Positions 1-7,858 of a DNA stretch of 64,000 nucleotides are shown here, piece after piece (the first letter of the stretch is position 1; each line of letters opens with the position of its first letter). The position numbers and the translations under genes were made by a program. Source of the stretch: Haloprofundus salilacus (GTDB lineage: Archaea > Halobacteriota > Halobacteria > Halobacteriales > Haloferacaceae); assembly GCF_020150815.1 (NCBI RefSeq), contig NZ_CP083723.1, forward strand, positions 682,001-746,000, in the 5' to 3' direction. The notes under the pieces are model-generated. The model saw only the letters and a program-made list of their open reading frames with translations. It was not told the origin of the DNA and did no database searches.

Positions 1-2
1 GC

Positions 3-617
3 GGCGGCGGTCCGGGCGCGGGTCCGGTCGGCGTCGTCGACGAACTCGCCGAGTTCCTCCCGAGCCCGCGCGTCCGCGAGCGGTCCTCCCGGTCCGGCTA
101 CGAACTGTTCGATCCCGAGCGGTCGGTCGGCAAGGTCCACGGGTTCCACGGCAACTGGCTCGTGCTCGTGAAGGCGTACGCGTACATCGCGCGCCTCGGC
201 GACGAGGGGCTGCTCGACGCGAGCGCCAAAGCCGTGCTGAACGCCAACTACCTCGGCTCGCAGGTGGAGTTCGACATCCCGTACGGTCCGTTCCACCACG
301 AGTTCGCGGCCACGTCGGGCGAGAAGGACGCCGCCAACGTCGCAAAGCGGATGCTCGACTACGGCGTCCACCCGCCGACGACGAAGTGGCCCGAGATGGT
401 GCCGGAGGCGATGCTCACCGAACCGACCGAGATAGAGAGCAAGAAGTCGCTCGACGACCTCGCGGCCGCGTTCAATGCCGCCGCCGGGGACGACGAGGAG
501 ACGCTGGCCGACGCGCCGTCGCGGACGACCGCCCGGCGCATCGACCAGGTGAGCGCCGCGCGCAATCCGCAACTGTCGTGGCGGGCGCTCGATGACGAGA
601 GTGATGACGACGCATAA
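3..617 (+). CDS. gcvPB: Glycine dehydrogenase (decarboxylating) subunit 2, C-terminal part
   Basis: This is the last 204 residues of the PLP-dependent P-protein of the glycine cleavage system, which decarboxylates glycine and passes the aminomethyl group to the lipoyl H-protein. The fragment opens with the Gly-rich segment GGGPGAGPVGV, which in this family follows the PLP-lysine motif, so the catalytic lysine lies just outside the window. The stretch FDIPYGPFHHEF and the segment ending HPPTTKWPEMVPEAML are typical of GcvPB. The tail after residue 150 is acidic and poorly conserved. The gene is cut by the window edge, and its gcvPA/gcvH partners would be upstream. Confidence 0.93.
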   Translation, partial: GGGPGAGPVGVVDELAEFLPSPRVRERSSRSGYELFDPERSVGKVHGFHGNWLVLVKAYAYIARLGDEGLLDASAKAVLNANYLGSQVEFDIPYGPFHHEFAATSGEKDAANVAKRMLDYGVHPPTTKWPEMVPEAMLTEPTEIESKKSLDDLAAAFNAAAGDDEETLADAPSRTTARRIDQVSAARNPQLSWRALDDESDDDA

Positions 618-647
618 ACGTCGGCGACGAGTGAACCGACGAGGCGC

Positions 648-1007
648 CTACTCCTCGTCGAGAATGACACCGTCGTCTTTGACGTTCGGCGCGCCGACGA
701 CGAGCACGGTTCCGCGCTCGACGGCGGTCAACCGCCGCTTCGCCCGTGGCTCGACGACCACGTAGTCGTCGGGTTCGAGTTCGAGCGTCTCGTCTTCTAT
801 CCGGAGTTCGAATCGCCCGTCGAGGACGACGTACAGCTCTTCTTGTTTCTTCTGATAGTGGTACGGCGTCGACTCGCCCGCCTCGAACGTCCAGACGTTC
901 GGTCGCATCGTCTCCGGGCGCAGTTCGTAGCCGACCGGTTTGACGCGGGCGTCGCCCGCCTCCGCGTCGTGTGCGTCGACGTCCGCGATGTTGACTCGTG
1001 AGTACAC
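648..1007 (-). CDS. Cupin-domain protein
   Basis: This 119-residue single-domain cupin is convergent with gcvPB. Residues about 35-105 form the conserved beta-barrel: the first motif is around TPYHYQKKQEELYVVLDG, where the usual first metal histidine pair is reduced to Y-H-Y, and the second is around ELEPDDYVVVEPRAKRRL. The metal set looks incomplete, so it may bind a sugar or small ligand rather than act as a dioxygenase. Substrate and pathway cannot be told. Its start lies about 190 bases from the next gene, so it is probably transcribed alone. Confidence 0.8.
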   Translation of the reverse strand: MYSRVNIADVDAHDAEAGDARVKPVGYELRPETMRPNVWTFEAGESTPYHYQKKQEELYVVLDGRFELRIEDETLELEPDDYVVVEPRAKRRLTAVERGTVLVVGAPNVKDDGVILDEE

Positions 1008-1200
1008 GGACGACTCGTTCGTCGTGAGCGACGAAAGAACGTTCGGCGGACCGTCACTGTATATCGCAGGTGATAGTGTATCGCTCGGGATCGAAGCGAC
1101 ACCGGTCGGTGTGCGACGATATCGGCTGGAGGAAGAGAGAACTCGGGAGACGGTCGGTTCGACGGGATTCGAGGAACTCCGAGCGGTGGTGGGGGACGTG

Positions 1201-1362
1201 CTACTGCGTGCTGTCGATGCCGTCGATGAGGACGAACCCGTAGTCGCACTCGGTGCAGCGCCACTTCGTCTTCTCGCCGAGGTGGAGTGTCGTACTCGCC
1301 GAGCGGTAGAACTCTTGGTTCCCGCCGCAACTCGGGCAGTCGTGTTCCATTTCGAGGCTCAT
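1201..1362 (-). CDS. Small zinc-ribbon protein (53 aa)
   Basis: A 53-codon frame reads leftward from ATG at 1362 to TAG at 1201. It has two CxxC pairs, CPSC (residues 9-12) and CTEC (36-39), spaced like a zinc ribbon, and the segment HLGEKTKWRCTECDYGFVLIDG. Haloarchaea carry many such TFIIS-like one-domain ribbons (DUF7838 type) of unknown function. It is too short for a usual ORF cutoff, but the codon pattern and the motif make it convincing. It stands alone between the cupin and glutaredoxin genes. Confidence 0.78.
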   Translation of the reverse strand: MSLEMEHDCPSCGGNQEFYRSASTTLHLGEKTKWRCTECDYGFVLIDGIDSTQ

Positions 1363-1593
1363 ACTTCTGTCTCGCGCGTGTGACGTGTTGAAGATGTTGG
1401 TTCGGCGTGGATGGAGGATAGTTCACCGGAGTCAAATCGAATGACGCGTTCGTCGATGCGTCGGCGTCGCGGCACTCGTACACCCTGTGTCGAGGGTACT
1501 CGTAAACTCTATGTCGTGATACGAACTCTCGACTCCTCAACTCGTCTCTCCCGCGGGCGAACCTCTTTGATGCGCGCGCACCAACGACCGGCT

Positions 1594-1836
1594 ATGTCCA
1601 TCGAACTCTACGCGCTGGACGGCTGTCCGTACTGCGAGAAAGTTCACGACGCGCTGCAGGACAACGATATCGATTACGAGACGCACTGGACGGAAGCGAT
1701 GCACTCCGAGCGCGACGAAGTGAAGCGCGTGAGCGGTCAGCGCGGCGTTCCGGTGCTCGTCGACGACGAGCGCGGCGTCACGATGAACGAGAGCGAGAAC
1801 ATTCTGACGTACATCGAGACGACGCTGGCGCGATGA
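1594..1836 (+). CDS. Glutaredoxin family protein
   Basis: This 80-residue thioredoxin-fold protein carries the dithiol active site C-P-Y-C at residues 11-14, close to the N-terminus as in glutaredoxins, and the cis-proline segment GVPVLVDD near residue 52. It should reduce disulfides or glutathione-like mixed disulfides; haloarchaea use gamma-glutamylcysteine. A longer frame is open upstream, but ATG at 1594 matches the family N-terminus. Its stop overlaps the start of the next gene (ATGA), so the two are co-transcribed. Confidence 0.9.
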   Translation: MSIELYALDGCPYCEKVHDALQDNDIDYETHWTEAMHSERDEVKRVSGQRGVPVLVDDERGVTMNESENILTYIETTLAR

Positions 1837-2366
1837 CGATCTACACCGGCCGCGGCGACGAGGGGATGACCGACCTCCGGAACATGTCGCGCGTCTCGAA
1901 GACGAGTCCGCGCATCGAAGCCTACGGCACCGTCGACGAGGCGAACGCGCTCGTCGGGACGCTCCGACCGACCGGCTACGACGACGTGGACGAGATTCTC
2001 GAACGCATCCAGAACCACCTCCACATCGTCCAGGCGGACTTTGCGAACCCCGAACCGGACGATGACGACCCACAGGTGCGCGAGGAGCACGCCGAACAGT
2101 TAGAACAGTGGATGGACGAGTTCGACGAGGAGCTCGAACCGCTGCAGTCCTTCATCTTGCCCGGCGGGAGCGAGTCGGGCGCGGCGCTGCACCACGCCCG
2201 GGCAGTGGTTCGACGCGCCGAACGCCGCGCCGTTGCGCTCGCCGCCGACGAACCGGTGAACGAGCACGCGGTGACGTACCTCAATCGACTCTCCGACGCG
2301 CTGTTCGTCTTCGGTCGGGTCGTCAACGCTCGCGACGGCGAGAGAGAGGAGTCGCCGACGTACTGA
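1833..2366 (+). CDS. Cob(I)yrinic acid a,c-diamide / cob(I)alamin adenosyltransferase, PduO type
   Basis: This 177-residue protein transfers adenosine from ATP to Co(I) corrinoid to make adenosylcobalamin. The N-terminal ATP loop is Y-T-G-R-G-D-E-G-M-T-D-L (residues 3-14). It is followed by IEAYGTVDEANALVG (about 29-43) and the late helix YLNRLSDALFVFGRVVN, all hallmarks of the PduO four-helix family. Residues about 75-105 are very acidic. It overlaps the glutaredoxin gene by four bases. Adenosylcobalamin would serve methylmalonyl-CoA mutase, which acts after the propionyl-CoA carboxylase encoded later in the window. Confidence 0.92.
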   Translation: MTIYTGRGDEGMTDLRNMSRVSKTSPRIEAYGTVDEANALVGTLRPTGYDDVDEILERIQNHLHIVQADFANPEPDDDDPQVREEHAEQLEQWMDEFDEELEPLQSFILPGGSESGAALHHARAVVRRAERRAVALAADEPVNEHAVTYLNRLSDALFVFGRVVNARDGEREESPTY

Positions 2367-2486
2367 CCGCTCCGCGAACAGCGTCGGAAGAAGCCCGGTG
2401 TGTCCGAGTTGATGCCCACGGACGCCGGGGTTGGGACAGATGCGGTGTCCGACGTGACCGGACAGGCGCGGTCACGACACCGTGTT

Positions 2487-2535
2487 TTAGGGTAGCCTAA
2501 GATTAACAAAAGCGTTACGATTTAGGCCTGCCTAA
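2487..2535 (+). promoter_or_regulatory. Twin DtxR/IdeR-type iron boxes
   Basis: Two near-identical inverted repeats, TTAGG-GTAG-CCTAA (2487-2500) and TTAGG-CCTG-CCTAA (2522-2535), lie with centres 35 bases apart in an A/T-rich patch. TTAGG-N4-CCTAA is the core of DtxR/IdeR-family iron-regulator sites, and haloarchaeal Idr sites look alike. No iron-uptake gene follows; the next element is tRNA-Val at 2653. The boxes may control a small RNA, or may be left over from a lost iron gene. Regulator identity is inferred from the motif only. Confidence 0.6.
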
Positions 2536-2623
2536 AACGCCGGAGAGCGTGAGATCTCGCGGAATCGCGCGCAGTTGGGTGGTTTCGAGGGTGCGGGCCC
2601 GCGGTCGGACAAGAAAATCCTTA

Positions 2624-2645
2624 AGTCGTACCCGCGGGTACGACT
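2624..2645 (+). repeat. Perfect 22-base palindrome upstream of tRNA-Val
   Basis: AGTCGTACCCG is followed directly by its exact complement CGGGTACGACT, eight bases before the tRNA. A TTAA core (2621-2624) adjoins it and may be the tRNA promoter box. The palindrome could be an operator, a processing hairpin in the tRNA leader, or a recombination site next to the tRNA. Confidence 0.6.
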
Positions 2646-2652
2646 GAGTGCC

Positions 2653-2727
2653 GGGTTGGTGATCTAGTCTGGTTATGATACCTCCTTCACACGGAGGAAG
2701 TCGGCAGTTCAAATCTGCCCCAACCCA
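2653..2727 (+). tRNA. tRNA-Val (CAC anticodon)
   Basis: The acceptor arm GGGTTGG (2653-2659) pairs with CCAACCC (2720-2726), followed by discriminator A. The anticodon stem CCTCC/GGAGG encloses the loop TTCACAC, giving anticodon CAC, which reads GUG valine codons. The T arm is GGCAG-TTCAAAT-CTGCC. CCA is not encoded and no intron is seen. The sequence just downstream looks foreign, so this tRNA may have served as an integration site. Confidence 0.95.
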
Positions 2728-2833
2728 TCTTCTGCTGGCGGAACGCGACGACATCCCCAGATACATCGAGTACGACGATCCGCAATCAACAGAGTCGAAC
2801 CTGCCGAAGATCGGCATTACAATGCCCCAGTAA
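2728..2833 (+). pseudogene. C-terminal gene remnant after tRNA-Val
   Basis: Directly after the tRNA an open frame with no start codon reads LLAERDDIPRYIEYDD and, after a few residues, ends LPKIGITMPQ at TAA 2831-2833. The acidic, haloarchaeal-looking composition suggests the tail of a protein whose front was lost, as left when an element recombines at a tRNA 3' end. I do not recognise the family. It may also be chance coding-like sequence. Confidence 0.4.
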
Positions 2834-2880
2834 CCGCGATAGTGGATTACTTTTTGAAGAGGGAGTGATGGCTCACTGAA

Positions 2881-3240
2881 CTATCGGAAGTTCTGCAAGA
2901 CGCGACTCACCTGCTCTATGTCCTCTCCCGGAACGATAATTTGACTCCGATAGTCGTACTCAACGAGCCCACCACTGTCCAATCTTGGCAGGTCGTTGTG
3001 GTGCAGCCTGATCTTGACGCGACGAACCTCGTGACCGCCTAACGCGTCCAGCGGAGCGTCGAATACTTCTTCCGCGACGTATTCGGCTAACATATCGAGA
3101 TCCAGCACTTCGTCACAGTCTGCGAGGACTGTAATCACCGCTCTCTGTCGTTTGCTTCCAAGGACCTTGAGATACTGTTCAAGCTCATCCGATCCGATAT
3201 CAACCTCCAACATCTTACGCCCAGAGCGTGTTTCTCCCAT
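2881..3240 (-). CDS. DUF7344-type winged-helix protein
   Basis: This 119-residue protein matches the haloarchaeal DUF7344 pattern: a helical front (SKRQRAVITVLAD), then KIRLHHNDLPRLDSGGLVEYDYRS, which is a winged-helix recognition helix and wing. It is probably a DNA-binding regulator; the target is unknown. Such genes are common in haloarchaeal islands and megaplasmids. Codon use is more A/T-rich than in the neighbours, which fits acquisition together with the surrounding scar beside tRNA-Val. Confidence 0.75.
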   Translation of the reverse strand: MGETRSGRKMLEVDIGSDELEQYLKVLGSKRQRAVITVLADCDEVLDLDMLAEYVAEEVFDAPLDALGGHEVRRVKIRLHHNDLPRLDSGGLVEYDYRSQIIVPGEDIEQVSRVLQNFR

Positions 3241-3619
3241 ATTGAGTGGAAGTAACTCCTCAAGCTACAACCTGATGCCTAACTGTTTATGTAATTGTAT
3301 TCGATACGTATCCAGATACTGTCCGTACCATCCTCTCAGACGTCGACTTCACATTGCACACGGTCTCTATCCCTGCTCTCACGCATTCATCGTTGTGGAC
3401 GACGATATCCGCGAACGAACCGAGAGGGGCTGCTCACAGACGACAACCAGAGCTCGGTAGGCCCCACCGCAGAGCCCTCGGTGTCGCTGTCAGCGCCTCC
3501 GAACGATTGGCGCTCATGTACGCACTTTACGTCACGGACAACGGGTCACTATCCGAGACGCCACGGCGCGAGCGACTCGGTACCATACCAGCACTTCCGT
3601 CTCATTGCGAAAGGGTTTA
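3241..3619. other. Gene-poor stretch of lower G+C
   Basis: No convincing gene is present here. The short frames lack family signatures. One of them (about 3490-3620, + strand) reads SERLALMYALYVTDNG, which could be a fragment of a helix-turn-helix protein, but this is weak. Base composition is visibly less G+C-rich than in flanking genes, in line with a decayed accessory segment. TTTAA at 3616-3620 may be the promoter box of the TetR-MATE operon. Confidence 0.45.
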
Positions 3620-3666
3620 ACTGACCGGTCGGTTAGTACGACCGAGTAGCCTGACCGACCAGTCAG
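3620..3666 (+). promoter_or_regulatory. Two TetR-type operators
   Basis: Two imperfect palindromes precede the TetR gene: ACTGACCGG-TCGGTTAGT (3620-3637) and CTGACCGA-CCAGTCAG (3651-3666). They are about 30 bases apart, close to three helical turns, so two dimers could bind the same face. The TGACCG...CGGTCA shape is typical of TetR autoregulatory sites, and the position overlaps the expected core promoter and transcription start. Confidence 0.65.
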
Positions 3667-3680
3667 TAGAGAACTCCGGG

Positions 3681-4025
3681 ATGAGCGAAGATGAGCGAAG
3701 AGACCCCACAGAACTGATGCGCGCGACGTACCGCGCGCTCTGCAAACACAGGTCCGCATCGTCGACGATGCCGGAGATCGCCGAAAAGTCCTCGAAGGGC
3801 AAAGCGAGCCTCCACTACTCCTTCGACGGCAAGCGTGACCTGCTAGTCTCGTTTCCGGACTTTCCCGGCGAGACCGCCGAGTTCTCCTCTCCGCCGTCAA
3901 CGGCGCGCAGACGAGACGGGTCGCGGTCGGTCACGACGCAGACGAGACAGATGATAGACGACCCCGTGGAGACGACCGTGGTATCGGACGAATCGCCGAG
4001 ACGAACTGAGGTGCGGGCCGAGTGA
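3681..4025 (+). CDS. Shortened TetR/AcrR family regulator
   Basis: Residues 1-60 hold a TetR DNA-binding domain: ELMRATYRALCKH, then the helix-turn-helix around MPEIAEKSSKGKASLHYSFDGKRDLL. TetR proteins normally run near 190 residues; this one has 114, and the part after residue 60 is an Arg/Ser/Thr-rich tail unlike the usual ligand-binding helices. The gene has probably lost its middle by deletion or frameshift. Its TGA overlaps the GTG start of the MATE gene, so it was the pump's local repressor. A second in-frame ATG lies at 3691. Confidence 0.72.
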   Translation: MSEDERRDPTELMRATYRALCKHRSASSTMPEIAEKSSKGKASLHYSFDGKRDLLVSFPDFPGETAEFSSPPSTARRRDGSRSVTTQTRQMIDDPVETTVVSDESPRRTEVRAE

Positions 4026-5524
4026 GCCTGCTCGACCGCATCGACAGCGTGTTCAAAGGCCCGGAGGACGTCGACCTCACTTCGGGCGGCATTGTGAGAC
4101 CGCTGTTCTACCTCTCGTTGCCCATCGTCCTCACGAACCTGCTGCAGACGGCGTACAACCTCGCCGACACGTTCTGGCTGGGCCAGTACGACACCGCCGC
4201 ACTCGCGGCCATCAGTTTCGCGTTCCCGATGGTGTTTCTGCTCATCGCCATCGGCATGGGCTTCTCCGTCGCCGGGAGCGTCCTCGTCGCCCAACACACG
4301 GGCGCGGACGACGAGAAACGAGCCGAGTACGCGGCGTCGCAGACGGTGACGTTCTCGCTTCTCGCCGCGCTCGTCCTTGGACTGGTCGGGTTCGTCTTCG
4401 TCGAGCAACTGCTGAGCGTCTTCGGCGCCTCGGCTGAGGTGCTCCCGATGGCGACGAGTTACATGCAGGTTATCTCGCTCGGCCTCGTGTTCATGTTCGG
4501 CTTCTTCGTCTTCGTCGCGCTGATGCGCGGCTACGGCGACACCGTCACGCCGATGCTCGTCATGTTCGGCTCCGTCGTCCTCAACATCTTCCTCGATCCG
4601 TTTCTCATCTTCGGGTTCGAGAACAATCCCCTCTTTGCGATGCTCGGGCTCGAGGGCCTCCAGACGACGCTCTTTGCGGCGACAGGCTACACCGGGTCGG
4701 GCATCACCGGCGCCGCGATCGCAACCATCTTCTCGCGGGCGCTGGCGCTGGCCGTCGGGTTGGCTATCATGTTCAACGGAACCCGCGGCGTAGAGATCCA
4801 CCTCCGCGACATGGCTCCGGACTTCGGCTACGCGCGGAAACTCCTCGCCATCGGCCTCCCGGCGTCCGTCGAGGGCTCCGGCCGCGCCATCTCCATCAAC
4901 ATGCTGCTTATTGTCGTCGGGCTGTTCTCGACGAACGTCATCGCCGCCTACGGCGTCGGGACGCGGGTGCTGTCGGTCATCTTCCTGCCGGCGCTCGCCG
5001 TCGCCCGTGGCGTCGAGACGATGACCGGCCAGAACATCGGCGCGGACAAACCCGACCGCGCAGAGAAGGCCGCCAACAGCGCCGCACTGACGATGTTCGT
5101 CGTTCTCTCGGTGTTGGGTGTTCTTACCTGGTTCGCCGCCCGTCCCATCGTGGATGTCTTCACCAACAACCAGCAGGTCATCAGCATCGGCGCGGAGTTC
5201 CTCCGGTACGTCGCACCGACGTTCGGCTTCATCGGCATCGTCCAGTCGCTCGTCGGAAGTTTCCGCGGCGCGGGCAAGACGGTCGTCGCCGCCATCATCT
5301 CGGTGTCGATGCTCGGCCTCATCCGCCTCCCGGTGGCGTTTTTCGGAGCGACCGACTTCGGGATGGGTCTCGGATCGTCCGGTATCTGGCTCGGCTTCGC
5401 CGTCTCGAACGTCGTCGGAGGGGTCGTCGCACTCCTCTGGTACCGCCGCGGGACGTGGCGCGACATCGACCTCTCGTCGGACCGGAGCGCTCCTACCGTC
5501 GAGACCGAGCCGACCGACGACTGA
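4022..5524 (+). CDS. MATE family multidrug/cation efflux transporter
   Basis: This 500-residue integral membrane protein has about 12 hydrophobic segments. Two MatE halves show in the repeated GSVLVAQHTGADD (half one) and METMTGQNIGADKPDRAEKAAN (half two). It is a DinF/NorM-like exporter driven by Na+ or H+. The N-terminal region includes IVRPLFYLSLPIVLTNLLQ. GTG at 4022 is chosen because it overlaps the TetR stop and precedes the conserved start. If the TetR protein no longer senses ligand, pump expression may be fixed on or off. Confidence 0.93.
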   Translation: MSLLDRIDSVFKGPEDVDLTSGGIVRPLFYLSLPIVLTNLLQTAYNLADTFWLGQYDTAALAAISFAFPMVFLLIAIGMGFSVAGSVLVAQHTGADDEKRAEYAASQTVTFSLLAALVLGLVGFVFVEQLLSVFGASAEVLPMATSYMQVISLGLVFMFGFFVFVALMRGYGDTVTPMLVMFGSVVLNIFLDPFLIFGFENNPLFAMLGLEGLQTTLFAATGYTGSGITGAAIATIFSRALALAVGLAIMFNGTRGVEIHLRDMAPDFGYARKLLAIGLPASVEGSGRAISINMLLIVVGLFSTNVIAAYGVGTRVLSVIFLPALAVARGVETMTGQNIGADKPDRAEKAANSAALTMFVVLSVLGVLTWFAARPIVDVFTNNQQVISIGAEFLRYVAPTFGFIGIVQSLVGSFRGAGKTVVAAIISVSMLGLIRLPVAFFGATDFGMGLGSSGIWLGFAVSNVVGGVVALLWYRRGTWRDIDLSSDRSAPTVETEPTDD

Positions 5525-5629
5525 CGCGTCGTCCACTCGTCTTCGCTGTCGCCGAATTGTCAGACCACCGAGACGGTCAGCTCAGCTTGCGAAACGATGA
5601 ATATCGGCGCTTCGCTATCGTCGAGGGGA

Positions 5630-5920
5630 ATGGAACTGCTGTTCAGAGTGCTGGTGGCCGGATTCGTCGTCGTCGCCCCGTCGGCGCTGTTTCTCGGCCT
5701 CTGGCACGGATTACACCGACTCCGGGACGACCGCCTCGTCGAACGGTTGCTCGACGAGACCGACGACCAGGAGCCGAACGCCGGGGGCGGCTTCGTGCTG
5801 ACGCCGACGGCACGACGCAGTCACAGGTCGGGGTCCGTCGCCTGCGCGGCCTGCGGAACGCCGAACCCGCGCGGGGTTCGCTTCTGTCACGACTGTCTGT
5901 CGAAACTCGACGCGGCGTAG
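5630..5920 (+). CDS. Membrane-anchored zinc-ribbon protein (DUF7577-like)
   Basis: This protein has 96 residues: an N-terminal membrane helix (about 4-26, LLFRVLVAGFVVVAPSALFL), a polar linker, and a C-terminal zinc ribbon with CAAC and CHDC pairs (around residues 70-90). ATG at 5630 follows GAGGGG and begins right at the helix; an in-frame ATG at 5597 would add 11 residues. The ribbon faces the cytoplasm if the helix is N-out. Its function is unknown, and small ribbon-plus-helix proteins are frequent in haloarchaea. Confidence 0.75.
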   Translation: MELLFRVLVAGFVVVAPSALFLGLWHGLHRLRDDRLVERLLDETDDQEPNAGGGFVLTPTARRSHRSGSVACAACGTPNPRGVRFCHDCLSKLDAA

Positions 5921-5961
5921 AAAACGGAGGGTCAGTCGTCGGTCGGTTCGGCGTCTCGGAC

Positions 5962-6615
5962 TCAGTCGCGGCGAAGGGCGATGGCGACTGCCGCGAGGAG
6001 ACCGACGAGCGCCGCGACGACGCCGAAGCCGGGTCCGTCCGTGCTGGTCGTAGAGTCGCTGCTGTCGGCCGTCGTCTCATCGGCACTCGCACCGTCGGAC
6101 GACGTAGTCGTCTCGTCCGTCGACGTGGTCGTCGTGGTCGTCTCTTCGCTCCCACCTTCGACGGTCAGATACGCCGTGCTGCTGACGGGAGCGCCGCCGT
6201 CTCGGTACGGCGCGTTAGCGCTCTCGTTGAACTCCCGATTCCCGTCGTCGGTGTGGACGGTCGCCACCGTCACTTGACTCCGCGAGAGCGCTTCGTCGAG
6301 CGTCACCGTGACGTTCGTCTGTTCGCCCGACCCCAGATAGTCGGAGTGACCGACGAGGCTTCCGCCCTCGTCGTAGATGGCGACGTAGCCGCCGTTCGAG
6401 AGGTTCACCCGCTCGACGACGACGTTCTCTCCGTCTATCGTCTGGTCGTTGTACTCCACCGTGGCGGTTGCGTTCGCGGTGTCGTTTGCGGTTCCGTTCG
6501 TCTGCGCGGCGACCGTTCCCGTCGCTGCGGGACCAATGAGGGCCATCGCGGCGGCGAGCACGGCGAACGCCACTCCGGCGGTGAGTGCGGCGTGTCGGAT
6601 TGTAGATTGCTTCAT
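5962..6615 (-). CDS. Secreted PGF-CTERM surface protein (DUF7282-like)
   Basis: This protein has 217 residues from ATG 6615. It has a Sec signal peptide (about 1-40, ending near TVAAQ), a beta-rich domain with VNLSNGGYVAIYDEGG and DEALSRSQVTVATVHTD (DUF7282 style), a long Thr/Ser/Glu linker likely O-glycosylated, and a PGF-CTERM tail: P-G-F, a hydrophobic helix, then RRD. Archaeosortase A should cut at PGF and attach the protein to an archaeal lipid, leaving it on the cell surface. The longer upstream frame lacks a signal sequence and is not used. Confidence 0.88.
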   Translation of the reverse strand: MKQSTIRHAALTAGVAFAVLAAAMALIGPAATGTVAAQTNGTANDTANATATVEYNDQTIDGENVVVERVNLSNGGYVAIYDEGGSLVGHSDYLGSGEQTNVTVTLDEALSRSQVTVATVHTDDGNREFNESANAPYRDGGAPVSSTAYLTVEGGSEETTTTTTSTDETTTSSDGASADETTADSSDSTTSTDGPGFGVVAALVGLLAAVAIALRRD

Positions 6616-7207
6616 CGTTGTCTCCGGTTCCGGCGGCGTCCGGCGGCCGCCGACGGTTGGGCGTCCGCGGCGCACACCTGGAACTTGGCTTGCATATTTT
6701 CAACCGATGGTAAATTGCTTTGTGATACCGAACGTTTCGAAGTGTCACGCTCCGCGGTAGAACTCACCACGGTGTGGTGAGACAGGGCGTGTATCTGTCG
6801 TGGTCGTTGGTGACGGACATATCAACTATACGAAAAACTCATAAGCGAGTAAATCCTCGGGACTAGTGTGAACTGGAAACACCGACGCAACACACCGACC
6901 GTAGAGCGAAAGAAGAAAGAGACCGACGCCGGCACCCGCTGGTCGTTCATCGCGGCCGCGACTGTCGCCGCGTAGACGGATACGACGTGGTCTCCCACTG
7001 CACCGCACCACACCGCACCGCACTACACCGAATCGTAGACACGACGTCTCGCGACGCCGCAATCGCTGACGTTTCACGGATGGTTTCTCCACGTCGCCGA
7101 CGACGCGTTCTCGCCGGCGGCGGCCGCAACTCCGCCGACGGACCACGGTCCACCGCCCGGAGTGGCCGCCGCTTGACATATATCTGACGAGTACGTCTAC
7201 ACGACGT
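6616..7207. other. Non-coding gap with hairpin and simple repeats
   Basis: No supported gene. Visible structure includes a perfect stem-loop CTCACCAC-GGT-GTGGTGAG (6763-6781), a run of CACCGCAC-like units (about 7000-7025), and the promoter of the next gene. Frames here are short or read opposite to the known genes with arginine-rich products. Confidence 0.6.
7175..7185 (+). promoter_or_regulatory. TATA box of the HTH regulator
   Basis: ACATATATC sits about 30 bases before ATG 7208, the distance expected for a leaderless haloarchaeal transcript. Confidence 0.6.
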
Positions 7208-7858
7208 ATGAGCCACATCGCCGAGTTCGAACTTTCGAGTCCAAAGATACCGCTGCTGTCCGCCCTGGAGGCAGCACCGTCGATGGAACTCCGCGTCGAA
7301 GAGGCCGTTCCGCTGCGCGAACCGACACCGTTGTTTCTGTTTCTGTGGGCCAGCGGCGGTGACTTCGACGCCTTCGAGAGCGCCCTCGAAGACGACGAGA
7401 CGGTCACCGCCGTCGACGTCCTCGACCGGTTCGAGCACCAGCAGCTCTACCGAATCTGCGTCGACGGCGACGAGGTGTTCTACCCCGTCGGGGCGACAGT
7501 CGGTGCGTCGCGTCTGGAGGTGACTGCGACGTACGACGGACTCCACGTTCGGATGCGGTTTCCCGACCGCAAGTCGCTCTCGGCGTTCCGGAAGAGCGTC
7601 CGCGAACGGGGCGCTACGTTCTCGTTGAAACGGCTCTACACGCCTGACAGCCCCGGAGTTAGCGAGCAGTACGGCCTTTCGGAGAAGCAGCGCTCCGCGC
7701 TTCGAACGGCGGTCGATATCGGTTACTACGACGTCCCTCGCCGCGCGAGTCTCGACGAACTCGCCGACGAGCTGGGTATCTCGGGACAGGCGACGTCCGA
7801 GCGCCTCCGTCGAGGGACGGTGACGCTTGTCCGCAACACTATCGGCGTCGAACCGTAG
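7208..7858 (+). CDS. Bacterio-opsin-activator type HTH regulator
   Basis: This 216-residue cytoplasmic regulator has an N-terminal sensory region (about 1-150, with LEDDETVTAVDVLDRFEHQQLYRI) and a C-terminal HTH-10 domain: LSEKQRSALRTAVDIGYYDVPRR, then LDELADELGISGQATSERLRRG. This architecture is typical of the Bat/HTH-10 family, abundant in haloarchaea. The sensed signal and targets are unknown. It ends one base before sucD, which is convergent, so there is almost no terminator space between them. Confidence 0.9.
   Translation: MSHIAEFELSSPKIPLLSALEAAPSMELRVEEAVPLREPTPLFLFLWASGGDFDAFESALEDDETVTAVDVLDRFEHQQLYRICVDGDEVFYPVGATVGASRLEVTATYDGLHVRMRFPDRKSLSAFRKSVRERGATFSLKRLYTPDSPGVSEQYGLSEKQRSALRTAVDIGYYDVPRRASLDELADELGISGQATSERLRRGTVTLVRNTIGVEP

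Noticed and set aside
2515-2817. 100-codon minus-strand frame over tRNA-Val
   Set aside because: Runs through a perfect tRNA and the palindrome; no family signature.
3815-5536. 573-codon open frame on the minus strand opposite the MATE gene
   Set aside because: The product is almost only D, E, R, G, A, V and H with no domain; it mirrors the high-G+C codon pattern of the MATE gene, whose family match is certain.
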